A DNA stretch of 5,209 bases, from the NCBI GenBank assembly GCA_029251065.1, contig JAQXEB010000266.1:1-5209 (forward strand), in the 5' to 3' direction. The DNA is from Luminiphilus sp. GTDB taxonomy: Bacteria; Pseudomonadota; Gammaproteobacteria; Pseudomonadales; Halieaceae. Shown here piece by piece: positions 1 to 5,209 of this stretch. How positions within the stretch are numbered: the stretch's first letter is position 1; the number at the start of each line of letters is the position of its first letter. The translations under genes were made by a program, and so were the position numbers. The notes beneath the pieces are model-generated. The model had not been told where the DNA came from. It did no database searches and saw only the letters and a program-made list of their open reading frames with translations.

Positions 1-6
1 GCTGAT

Positions 7-969
7 ATGGCTTTGAGCATTGGGGTTCTGATGGATCCAATCTCGTCCATCAATACGAAAAAAGACACGACGCTTGGGTTATTAAGGGTTGCGAGCGGAG
101 CTGGGCATCGCCTGACTTACTTAGAGCAGTCAGATTTATCTGTTCAGAATGGCGAAACAATTGCCTCACTGCGTCCACTTAACGTTTACGAGAGCGATGA
201 AGATTGGTTTGCGTTAGGGGCGCGCTATAGCGCGCCCTTGTCAGAGCTCGACGTTGTGCTTATGAGAAAAGATCCTCCGTTTGACATGGAGTTTTTCTAC
301 ACAACGCAACTGCTCGAGGACGCGGAACGCCGTGGCACATTAATCGTTAATCGCTGTGCGAGCCTGCGCGACTGCAATGAAAAACTGTTTGCCACTCAGT
401 TCCCCCAATGCTGCCCACCGCTATTGGTTTCAAGGGATCCAGCGGCACTCAAAGCGTTTCATAAAACGCATGAGGATGTGATTTATAAGCCCTTGGACGG
501 CATGGGTGGACAATCCATTTTCAGGGTGAGCCGCGCGGATCCAAACCTTAACGTCATACTCGAGACACTGACCAAAAACGGTGGCGAGACGATTATGGCG
601 CAGCGCTATTTGCCAGAGATCAAGGACGGCGATAAACGTATTCTAATGATCGACGGAGAGCCGATACCCTTCTGCTTGGCTCGATTGCCAATGGCCGGGG
701 AGAACCGTGGGAATCTCGCAGCGGGCGGGTCCGGTGTCGTCCAGGCCCTGTCAGATCGCGACCGATGGATTGCTGAACAAGTGGGTCCTGCGCTAAAAGA
801 AAAGGGGCTGTTATTCGTGGGCCTTGACGTCATTGGTGACTATCTCACCGAAATCAATGTCACAAGTCCCACGTGCATGCGCGAAATTGATCGTGCTGAA
901 AATACGCAGATTGGCGAAAAACTGATTGCGTGTATTGAGCGTGAGGTAGCGGAGCACCGTGCAGTCTGA
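7..969 (+). CDS. gshB: Glutathione synthetase (ATP-grasp)
   Basis: Joins gamma-glutamylcysteine and glycine with ATP in the cytoplasm, the second and last step of glutathione synthesis. The 320-residue product has the family length (about 315) and aligns end to end with the E. coli enzyme from memory. Visible motifs: MDPI near the N-terminus (residues 9-12), MRKDPPFD (86-93), RDCNEK (121-126), the glycine-rich ATP-grasp loop KPLDGMGG (161-168), DGDKR (207-211), GNLAAGG (235-241) and EINVTSPT (282-289), whose Glu282 and Asn284 match the Mg-binding pair. The ATG at 7 fits the family N-terminus; only six upstream bases are present, so its ribosome site and promoter cannot be judged. It is the first gene of a four-gene plus-strand cluster and overlaps the next by 11 bases. 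Oddities: the usual NKP before SLRDCNEK reads NRC (115-117), there is a Cys-Cys pair at 135-136, and a perfect 20-bp palindrome lies in codons 71-77. Confidence 0.97.
   Translation: MALSIGVLMDPISSINTKKDTTLGLLRVASGAGHRLTYLEQSDLSVQNGETIASLRPLNVYESDEDWFALGARYSAPLSELDVVLMRKDPPFDMEFFYTTQLLEDAERRGTLIVNRCASLRDCNEKLFATQFPQCCPPLLVSRDPAALKAFHKTHEDVIYKPLDGMGGQSIFRVSRADPNLNVILETLTKNGGETIMAQRYLPEIKDGDKRILMIDGEPIPFCLARLPMAGENRGNLAAGGSGVVQALSDRDRWIAEQVGPALKEKGLLFVGLDVIGDYLTEINVTSPTCMREIDRAENTQIGEKLIACIEREVAEHRAV
218..237. repeat. Perfect 20-bp palindrome inside gshB
   Basis: The left arm GGGCGCGCTA (218-227) is followed directly by its exact reverse complement TAGCGCGCCC (228-237), with no spacer. It contains two GCGCGC cores around TATA. 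It lies in a variable stretch of GshB (Gly-Ala-Arg-Tyr-Ser-Ala-Pro) before the conserved SELDVVLMRKDPPFD segment, so the protein places little constraint on it. No T-tract follows, so it does not look like an intrinsic terminator. Function unknown; it could be a protein-binding site, an mRNA hairpin or chance. Confidence 0.9.
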
Positions 970-1651
970 ATACGGCGTTTTAGGCAATATGCCACTCGCG
1001 GCCAGCCTCTCTGTAGTGCTTCATACCGCAGTCGCGGTGGTTCTCTCAACCACACTAATCGGTGCCGCACTGTCACAGAAGTCGACGGCAGTCACCGTTA
1101 TTCTCACGCCGAGTCAGCAAGCGCCAACGGACACCCAACACATTGCAAGCGATAATCAGTTATCGCGCCCAGGCGAACTCGCCAGGACATTTTCAGAGAA
1201 GCAAGCCTCGGCTACCCTTGCGCTGATGCAGTCCGAACCAGTCGACACGTCAGATGCGTCGACACTTGCGGCTGAGGTTGAACGCTTGCAGGGGGAACTG
1301 TCGCAAATGCAACAGGATCAGGTACAAAGTACACGCCTAGGAAGTGTCGCCGCTCGTCGCGCTCTGGATGCTCACTACCTGCGGCAGTGGGTCAATCGCG
1401 TAGAACAATTCGGTAATGCCGCCCTTAATGGTGTCGGGAATGCGCGCGGTGATGTTCGCCTCCTTACGGTTGTCGACAAGTTTGGTATCTTGCTCAATGT
1501 CCAAGTACTCGACTCATCAGGATTCCCACACCTCGATCGTGCCGCTGTAAAAACGGTCCAAGATGCGGCACCTTACCCCGCATTTCCACCCGCATTGAGT
1601 GCACAAGTCGATAAACTAGAGATCGTGAGAACTTGGCAGTTCCGGCCCTAA
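959..1651 (+). CDS. TonB-family energy transducer (TonB3-like)
   Basis: Inner-membrane-anchored periplasmic protein predicted to pass proton-motive energy from an ExbB/ExbD-type motor to an outer-membrane partner. From the GTG start it has 230 residues: a short cytoplasmic tip, one membrane helix (about 12-38), a Gln/Ser-rich spacer with a probable coiled coil (about 100-122), and a C-terminal TonB domain (about 138-230) with YLRQWVNRVEQFGN, GDVRLLTVVD, LDSSGFPHLDRAAVKTV, a YPAFP segment and a final EIVRTWQF strand. Ser18 and His22 in the helix reproduce the Ser-x3-His spacing of E. coli TonB (Ser16/His20). The usual Pro-rich Pro-Glu/Pro-Lys spacer is absent. The start is uncertain: GTG 959 has GAGG (943-946) and GGAG (951-954) upstream and overlaps gshB by 11 bases, while ATG 989 (residue 11) would also keep the helix. 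The position between gshB and yqgE matches P. aeruginosa tonB3 (PA0406), reported to be needed for twitching. The partner is not visible here. Confidence 0.87.
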   Translation: MQSEYGVLGNMPLAASLSVVLHTAVAVVLSTTLIGAALSQKSTAVTVILTPSQQAPTDTQHIASDNQLSRPGELARTFSEKQASATLALMQSEPVDTSDASTLAAEVERLQGELSQMQQDQVQSTRLGSVAARRALDAHYLRQWVNRVEQFGNAALNGVGNARGDVRLLTVVDKFGILLNVQVLDSSGFPHLDRAAVKTVQDAAPYPAFPPALSAQVDKLEIVRTWQFRP

Positions 1652-1670
1652 ACCAGGCAAATAAACAATT

Positions 1671-2240
1671 ATGGACGTGCAGCGCACTACAGATTCATTA
1701 AAAGGCTATTTCTTGATCGCAACACCGGTCATTGAATCTGGTTTTTTTAAAGGCACCGTGACCTACGTGTGCGAACACGGGGAAGCCGGCGCAATGGGTA
1801 TTGTGATCAACAAGCCGCTCGATCTTCAGCTGGCTGATGTTTTCGAGCACCTTAATATTCAACCACTACTCAGTCACGATGAAGTTTCCGTCATGGCCGG
1901 GGGCCCTATTAAAGTTGACCGTGGTTTTGTTCTTCACTCACCCGGAATCAGCTACGACGCCACGCTTAAGGTGAATCAAGACGTGTGGCTAACCACATCA
2001 AAAGACGTGCTCGCAGACATCGCCGGTGGAAAAGGTCCTGACCAGCACCTTGTGGCCCTGGGCTACGCGGGGTGGTCCGCAGGACAACTTGAGCAGGAGA
2101 TTGCTGAAAACAGTTGGCTCACTATTGATGCCGATACGACGGTTCTCTTCGAAACCCCTACCGATGAAAAATCGGCCTCGGCCGGCAAGTTACTGGGCAT
2201 CGACATTCGGCTACTTACTCAACAGGCTGGGCACAGCTAA
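1671..2240 (+). CDS. yqgE: YqgE/AlgH family protein (DUF179)
   Basis: Cytoplasmic conserved protein with no established biochemical activity; the Pseudomonas member was named AlgH for a reported role in alginate gene control. The 189-residue length is typical. Family landmarks in order: LKGYFLIATP (10-19), FKGTVTYVCEH (26-36), GAMGIVINKP (40-49), MAGGP (75-79), RGFVLHS (84-90), ALGYAGWSAGQLEQEI (129-144), NSWL (147-150), LFETP (159-163) and LGID (175-178). The ATG at 1671 fits the usual N-terminus. Only a weak CAGG (1655-1658) lies upstream, at a long 12-base spacing, so translation may depend partly on coupling with the TonB gene that ends 19 bases earlier. Near the C-terminus the Arg-Trp that I recall after LFDTP is replaced (Lys167-Ser168). 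The stop codon abuts the ruvX start, a pairing found in many proteobacteria. Confidence 0.95.
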   Translation: MDVQRTTDSLKGYFLIATPVIESGFFKGTVTYVCEHGEAGAMGIVINKPLDLQLADVFEHLNIQPLLSHDEVSVMAGGPIKVDRGFVLHSPGISYDATLKVNQDVWLTTSKDVLADIAGGKGPDQHLVALGYAGWSAGQLEQEIAENSWLTIDADTTVLFETPTDEKSASAGKLLGIDIRLLTQQAGHS

Positions 2241-2663
2241 GTGGCCAGAGTCTCGACATTACTGTGCTTCGATTTTGGACTTTCCAACATTGGTGTCGCC
2301 GTGGGTAATACACTGACCAAGGAGGCCAGACCGCTTGCCGTATTAGGCGCCCAGCACGGCAAGCCCAATTGGGACAAGGTGGGTGCGCTTGTTTACGAAT
2401 GGCTGCCCACTGCGGTTATTGTTGGAAACCCCATTAGCGAGGGCGGTGAAAGTACTGACTTGTCAGCGAAAGCCGCTCGCTTTGCGCGCCAGCTCGAGGG
2501 TCGCTTTCAGCTTCGAGTCGAGCTCCACGATGAGCGATTTACCTCCAAAGAGGCAAAATTACGCGCCAAAGATGCAGGGCACAGGGGCGACTACGCAACG
2601 GTCCCGATTGATGATCTCGCCGCGGCGATTATCCTAGAGAGCTACTTGGCCTCCAACACTTAA
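2241..2663 (+). CDS. ruvX: Holliday junction resolvase-like nuclease RuvX/YqgF
   Basis: RNase H-fold nuclease of the YqgF/RuvX family, annotated as a putative Holliday junction resolvase and also implicated in 5'-end processing of pre-16S rRNA in E. coli. The 140-residue length is normal. Predicted metal-binding acids sit in the expected order: Asp11 in LLCFDFGLSNIGVAVG, Glu98 in HDERFTSKEA (96-105) and Asp124 in VPIDDLAAAIIL. VGNPISEGGE (61-70) corresponds to the VGLP loop, with Asn where Leu is common. Translation starts at GTG directly after the yqgE stop (TAAGTG). I see no good ribosome site at normal distance, so re-initiation or coupling from yqgE is likely. The stop codon overlaps the convergent pilU stop. 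Last gene of the plus-strand cluster. Confidence 0.95.
   Translation: MARVSTLLCFDFGLSNIGVAVGNTLTKEARPLAVLGAQHGKPNWDKVGALVYEWLPTAVIVGNPISEGGESTDLSAKAARFARQLEGRFQLRVELHDERFTSKEAKLRAKDAGHRGDYATVPIDDLAAAIILESYLASNT
2660..2663. other. Shared TTAA of convergent ruvX and pilU stops
   Basis: TAA on the plus strand at 2661-2663 ends ruvX, and TAA on the minus strand (plus bases 2660-2662) ends pilU. The palindrome TTAA serves both, leaving no intergenic space and no room for a terminator outside the coding regions. I saw no GC stem with a T-tract just inside either gene end. Confidence 0.95.
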
Positions 2664-3805
2664 CGATCCAACCACCATTTATCGACATAGCTACCGTCAG
2701 GAGTCTCAACCTCGAGGCTCGTTCTCCCATCTGCTCCGCGACTGGGTGACTCAAGTTTAATCGCCAAGCGCACATCGTTCTCGGACTCGGCCGCTCTCAG
2801 GGCTTGCTCTACTGTGATTAACCCCTGCTTGAACGCGGCCAACAGGGCCTGGTCAAAGGTCTGCATGCCATACTTTGACGAGCGCTTTATCAGGTCGGTA
2901 ATTTTTTCCACGTCACCTGCGCGGATGTGCTCTTGCATCAGTAGCGTCGACAGCAAGAGCTCTACGATCGCCGTACGGCCGCGCTCATCGCGCCTTGGCA
3001 GCAGTTGTTGCGCAACAACGGCACGTAAATTAATCGACAAGTCCATCCACAAGCGCCGAATATGTTCTTCTGGGAAAAAGCTCTGTATTCGTTCAAGCGC
3101 TTGTTTTGCTCCGCCCGCATGAAGCGTGCACAGGCACAGGTGGCCCGTCTCCGCATAGGAAAGGGCGATTTTCATGGTCTCAGCGTCGCGAACCTCGCCG
3201 ATCATAATGACATTGGGGGCTTGTCGTAATGCCGTCTTCAGCGCCACCTCAAACGATTCGGTGTCGACCCCGACTTCACGCTGACTGATGATCGATTGTT
3301 GATGTTGGTGAACATATTCAATCGGGTCTTCAACCGTGATGATGTGGTCTCGCCGGTGTCGGTTTCGATAATCGACCATTGACGCGAGCGTGGTTGACTT
3401 ACCCGAGCCCGTTGCCCCCACGATCATAATTAAACCCCGCTTCATCAAGCTGAGTTCTTTCAACTGCGCGGGCAATCCCAGCGCATCGAAGTTAGGTATT
3501 TCGTGGTGAATGCGACGAATAACTAAGCCCGGTTGCTCGCGCTGAACGTAGGCACTGGCTCTAAAACGACCCAGTTCAGGGTGCTCGATGGCGTAGTTTG
3601 CATCACAACTGCTCTCATAAGCCTCAAACTGGGCGGTCGTCATGCTGGCTTTAATCATCGCCAGAACATCATCCGCGTCTAATGGCGTATCGCCGTGACC
3701 TCTTAAATCGCCATCCACTTTAAATGTCGGTACTGAACCGACAGCGGCAAATCCGTCGGAAGCCCTACGATCAACCACTTGCTTGAGAAATTCATCAAGT
3801 ATCAC
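2660..3805 (-). CDS. pilU: Type IV pilus retraction ATPase PilU
   Basis: Hexameric cytoplasmic AAA-type secretion ATPase that works with PilT at the base of the type IV pilus to support retraction. The 381 residues match PilU (about 380), longer than PilT. The N-terminal PAS-like domain leads to Walker A GATGSGKST (130-138), Asp box TVEDPIEY (157-164), Walker B NVIMIGEVRD (198-207, Glu204) and His box ETGHLCLCTLHA (219-230, His222 and His229). PilU-like signs are YVHQHQ (164-169), SFEVALKTALRQAPNVIMIGEVR, VVAQQLLP, the MQTFDQAL segment (314-321) and a C-terminal extension instead of AIRNLIRE. The start is GTG at 3805-3803, 8 bases after pilT; no clear Shine-Dalgarno is present, suggesting coupling to pilT. 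Differences: ASDL near the N-terminus reads ASDG (15-18), and the tail ends with a Trp-Trp pair (377-378). The core catalytic residues are intact. Confidence 0.96.
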   Translation of the reverse strand: MILDEFLKQVVDRRASDGFAAVGSVPTFKVDGDLRGHGDTPLDADDVLAMIKASMTTAQFEAYESSCDANYAIEHPELGRFRASAYVQREQPGLVIRRIHHEIPNFDALGLPAQLKELSLMKRGLIMIVGATGSGKSTTLASMVDYRNRHRRDHIITVEDPIEYVHQHQQSIISQREVGVDTESFEVALKTALRQAPNVIMIGEVRDAETMKIALSYAETGHLCLCTLHAGGAKQALERIQSFFPEEHIRRLWMDLSINLRAVVAQQLLPRRDERGRTAIVELLLSTLLMQEHIRAGDVEKITDLIKRSSKYGMQTFDQALLAAFKQGLITVEQALRAAESENDVRLAIKLESPSRGADGRTSLEVETPDGSYVDKWWLDR

Positions 3806-3813
3806 GTCGTCAC

Positions 3814-4851
3814 TTACACCATGTTATCGGGTTGTCGGGCTTTGGCGCGGGCAATGGCAATGTCGATCAGATGCTTGTCCACCAAACCCTGAAGGCTTTG
3901 ATCCATGGTCTGCATACCAGCAGACTGACCGGTCTGAATGGCTGAATAGATCTGAGCAACTTTATCCTCACGAATAAGATTACGAATCGCTGCGTTACCA
4001 CGGAGAATTTCTAGTGCCGCCACACGCCCACCGCCATTGCGCTTTAGCAATGTCTGAGAGACGACCCCCATCAACGATTCGGACAGCATTGAACGCACCA
4101 TTGCCTTCTCCTCCCCGGGGAAAACATCGATAACCCGGTCAACCGTCTTAGCAGCAGACGTGGTGTGCAACGTGCCAAATACTAAGTGACCCGTCTCAGC
4201 CGCGGTCAAAGCGAGTCTGATGGTCTCCAAGTCCCTCAACTCGCCAACCATGATGATATCGGGGTCCTCTCGAAGCGCTGACCTCAACGCGGTCGAAAAA
4301 CTCCGTGTATCACGGTTCACTTCGCGTTGATTGATCAGACATTTCTTGCTCTCGTGCAAAAACTCAATGGGGTCTTCAATCGTTAATATGTGATCGAACC
4401 GCTTTTCATTGATAAAATCCACCATACCCGCCAGTGTCGTGGACTTACCTGACCCCGTGGGACCCGTGACCAAAACGAGTCCACGAGGCATCATTGCAAA
4501 CTCTTTTAAGACGTCGGGCATGCCCAAGTCGTCCAGCGACAAAATTTTCGATGGAATCACTCTAAAGACAGCACCTGCCCCACGATTTTGGTTAAAAGCA
4601 TTGACCCGAAAGCGAGCAATTCCCGGCACTTCAAACGAAAAATCGGTTTCGAGCTGATCTTCATAATCACGCCGTTGTTGATCGTTCATAATGTCATACA
4701 TCAACGCTTGGACTTGCGCGTGATCCATAGGCGGCACATTGACACGCCTAATATCGCCATCCACACGTATCATAGGTGGAAGACCCGCCGACAAGTGCAA
4801 ATCAGACGCATTTTGCTGAGCCGTAAACGCTAGGAGCTCCGTAATGTCCAT
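3814..4851 (-). CDS. pilT: Type IV pilus retraction ATPase PilT
   Basis: Hexameric cytoplasmic motor ATPase that drives pilus disassembly and retraction, giving twitching motility, surface attachment and often DNA uptake. The 345 residues match the family (about 344). Landmarks: ASDLHLSAGLPPMIRVDG (15-32), Walker A GPTGSGKST (130-138), Asp box TIEDPIEF (157-164, Glu159), Walker B DIIMVGELRD (198-207, Glu204), His box ETGHLVFGTLHT (219-230) and the retraction-specific AIRNLIRE motif (288-295). MQTMDQSL (313-320) is also typical. The start is ATG at 4851-4849: it gives the standard MDITELL N-terminus and has AAGGA seven bases upstream. A longer in-frame start at 4917 would add 22 non-homologous residues and invade yggS. 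It lies upstream of pilU in a two-gene operon and divergent from yggS. No residue seems missing for activity. Confidence 0.98.
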   Translation of the reverse strand: MDITELLAFTAQQNASDLHLSAGLPPMIRVDGDIRRVNVPPMDHAQVQALMYDIMNDQQRRDYEDQLETDFSFEVPGIARFRVNAFNQNRGAGAVFRVIPSKILSLDDLGMPDVLKEFAMMPRGLVLVTGPTGSGKSTTLAGMVDFINEKRFDHILTIEDPIEFLHESKKCLINQREVNRDTRSFSTALRSALREDPDIIMVGELRDLETIRLALTAAETGHLVFGTLHTTSAAKTVDRVIDVFPGEEKAMVRSMLSESLMGVVSQTLLKRNGGGRVAALEILRGNAAIRNLIREDKVAQIYSAIQTGQSAGMQTMDQSLQGLVDKHLIDIAIARAKARQPDNMV

Positions 4852-4908
4852 AAAAATGTCCTTAACACCCAGGTTCCTACAAGAGCTATAGGCACGTAAA
4901 ATATAGCG
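4852..4908. promoter_or_regulatory. Divergent pilT/yggS promoter region
   Basis: This 57-base spacer is the only substantial intergenic sequence. The A/T tract at 4897-4905 holds overlapping -10-like elements on both strands: TAAAAT on plus (4897-4902) for yggS and TATATT on minus (plus 4900-4905) for pilT. At 17-base spacing the matching -35 boxes are weak: TTCCTA at 4874-4879 on plus, and TGTAAA on minus from plus 4923-4928, inside yggS. Each matches the TTGACA consensus at three of six positions. The minus start would give a leader of about 42 bases before pilT. The plus start would fall at or next to the yggS ATG. Both calls are from motif reading only. Confidence 0.35.
4859..4863 (-). 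promoter_or_regulatory. Ribosome binding site of pilT
   Basis: The minus strand reads AAGGA followed by seven bases and then ATG at 4851. This is the best Shine-Dalgarno match in the window, and it decides the start at 4851 over the upstream in-frame ATG at 4917. Confidence 0.8.
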
Positions 4909-5209
4909 ATGAAGCAATCACTTTTACATGAAAACATATCTCGCGTCAGAAGCCGACTTGCAAATGCGGCGCACAACGCGAATCGAGCTGACTCCGACAT
5001 CAGACTGATTGCAGTCAGCAAAACAAAGCCCGTCGACGCCATTCGAGAGGCCTTTAGGGCCGGAATCCGCGATTTTGGTGAAAACTACGTGAGCGAGGGG
5101 GTCGAAAAATGCCAGCAATGCCGTTCGCTCGATATCACGTGGCACTTTTTAGGTCCTTTACAATCAAACAAGACCCGCTTGGTTGCCGAGCACTTCGACT
5201 GGATTCACT
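4909..5209 (+). CDS. yggS: YggS/PROSC-family PLP-binding protein, 3' truncated by window
   Basis: Pyridoxal-phosphate homeostasis protein of the YggS (PLPBP) family: a cytoplasmic single-domain fold resembling the alanine racemase barrel, thought to bind and buffer PLP and to affect amino-acid balance rather than catalyse a known reaction. The first 100 codons are present. Family signatures are LIAVSKTKP (residues 33-41), where the first Lys (Lys39) is the PLP-binding lysine, then FRAGIRDFGENYVSEGVEK and WHFLGPLQSNKTRLVAEHFDWIH before the window edge; family members usually run to about 230 residues. The ATG at 4909 is the furthest upstream possible start, since an in-frame TAA lies at 4897-4899. 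No Shine-Dalgarno is visible. It is divergent from pilT, and proC commonly follows in relatives. Confidence 0.95.
   Translation, partial: MKQSLLHENISRVRSRLANAAHNANRADSDIRLIAVSKTKPVDAIREAFRAGIRDFGENYVSEGVEKCQQCRSLDITWHFLGPLQSNKTRLVAEHFDWIH

Noticed and set aside
1649..1671. Possible terminator or promoter in the gap between the TonB gene and yqgE
   Set aside because: The 19-base gap has no stem-loop and no convincing -35/-10 pair; an operon junction is simpler.
2026..2316. Plus-strand reading frame spanning the end of yqgE and the start of ruvX
   Set aside because: It is out of frame with two clearly conserved genes, has no family resemblance, and is explained as a shadow frame.
2970..2979. 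10-bp palindrome GCCGTACGGC in pilU
   Set aside because: Short enough to occur several times by chance in a window of this size, and it lies in coding sequence.
3004..3019. Perfect 16-bp palindrome GTTGTTGCGCAACAAC in pilU
   Set aside because: It encodes the conserved Val-Val-Ala-Gln-Gln stretch of PilT/PilU proteins, whose natural codons readily give this symmetry. Protein conservation explains it better than a DNA site.
4852..4917. Upstream in-frame extension of pilT starting at ATG 4917
   Set aside because: The extra 22 residues resemble no PilT N-terminus, the extension overlaps the start of yggS, and the strong AAGGA site points to the ATG at 4851.
4830..5145. Minus-strand open frames opposite yggS
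   Set aside because: The plus strand encodes an unmistakable YggS N-terminus; the opposite frames show no recognisable motifs.
1..5209. Search for tRNA/rRNA genes, insertion sequences, CRISPR arrays, phage genes or toxin-antitoxin/defence genes
   Set aside because: Nearly every base is assigned to conserved core genes, and no clustered direct repeats, transposase motifs or tRNA-like cloverleaf were seen by eye.

Overview
The window is a compact chromosomal segment from a gammaproteobacterium, probably a free-living and possibly marine relative of the Pseudomonadales/Cellvibrionales. Three things suggest this: the proteins resemble Pseudomonas-type versions, base composition is moderate (roughly half G+C by eye), and the gene order gshB - tonB-like - yqgE/algH - ruvX, facing pilU - pilT with yggS divergent from pilT, echoes the locus remembered from Pseudomonas aeruginosa. 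The lineage is an inference from gene order and protein similarity; nothing here fixes a genus.

Layout. Bases 7-2663 hold four tightly packed plus-strand genes: glutathione synthetase (gshB), a short TonB-family energy transducer, a YqgE/AlgH protein and the RuvX/YqgF nuclease. The junctions are an 11-base overlap, a 19-base gap and a 0-base gap, so they are very likely one operon. Bases 2660-4851 hold the two type IV pilus retraction ATPases on the minus strand, with pilT upstream of pilU and an 8-base gap between them. ruvX and pilU converge and share the palindrome TTAA in their stop codons. From 4909 a plus-strand yggS (PLP-binding YggS/PROSC family) starts and runs off the right edge. 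The only true intergenic region of any size is the 57-base divergent pilT/yggS spacer. No stretch above 300 bases lacks a gene.

How the genes relate. PilT and PilU power retraction of type IV pili (twitching, surface sensing, DNA uptake). The TonB-like gene occupies the position of P. aeruginosa tonB3, which has been linked to twitching motility, so the two halves of the window may be functionally connected. gshB, yqgE, ruvX and yggS are broadly conserved housekeeping genes. In P. aeruginosa the ruvX and pilU ends are separated by several genes including pyrR/pyrB/pyrC; here they abut and overlap.

No RNA genes, mobile elements, CRISPR arrays or obviously new systems were seen. The points most worth checking are a perfect 20-bp palindrome inside gshB, a TonB protein that keeps the Ser/His membrane motif but lacks the proline-rich spacer, the overlapping convergent stops, and the compact divergent promoter region where yggS may be leaderless.
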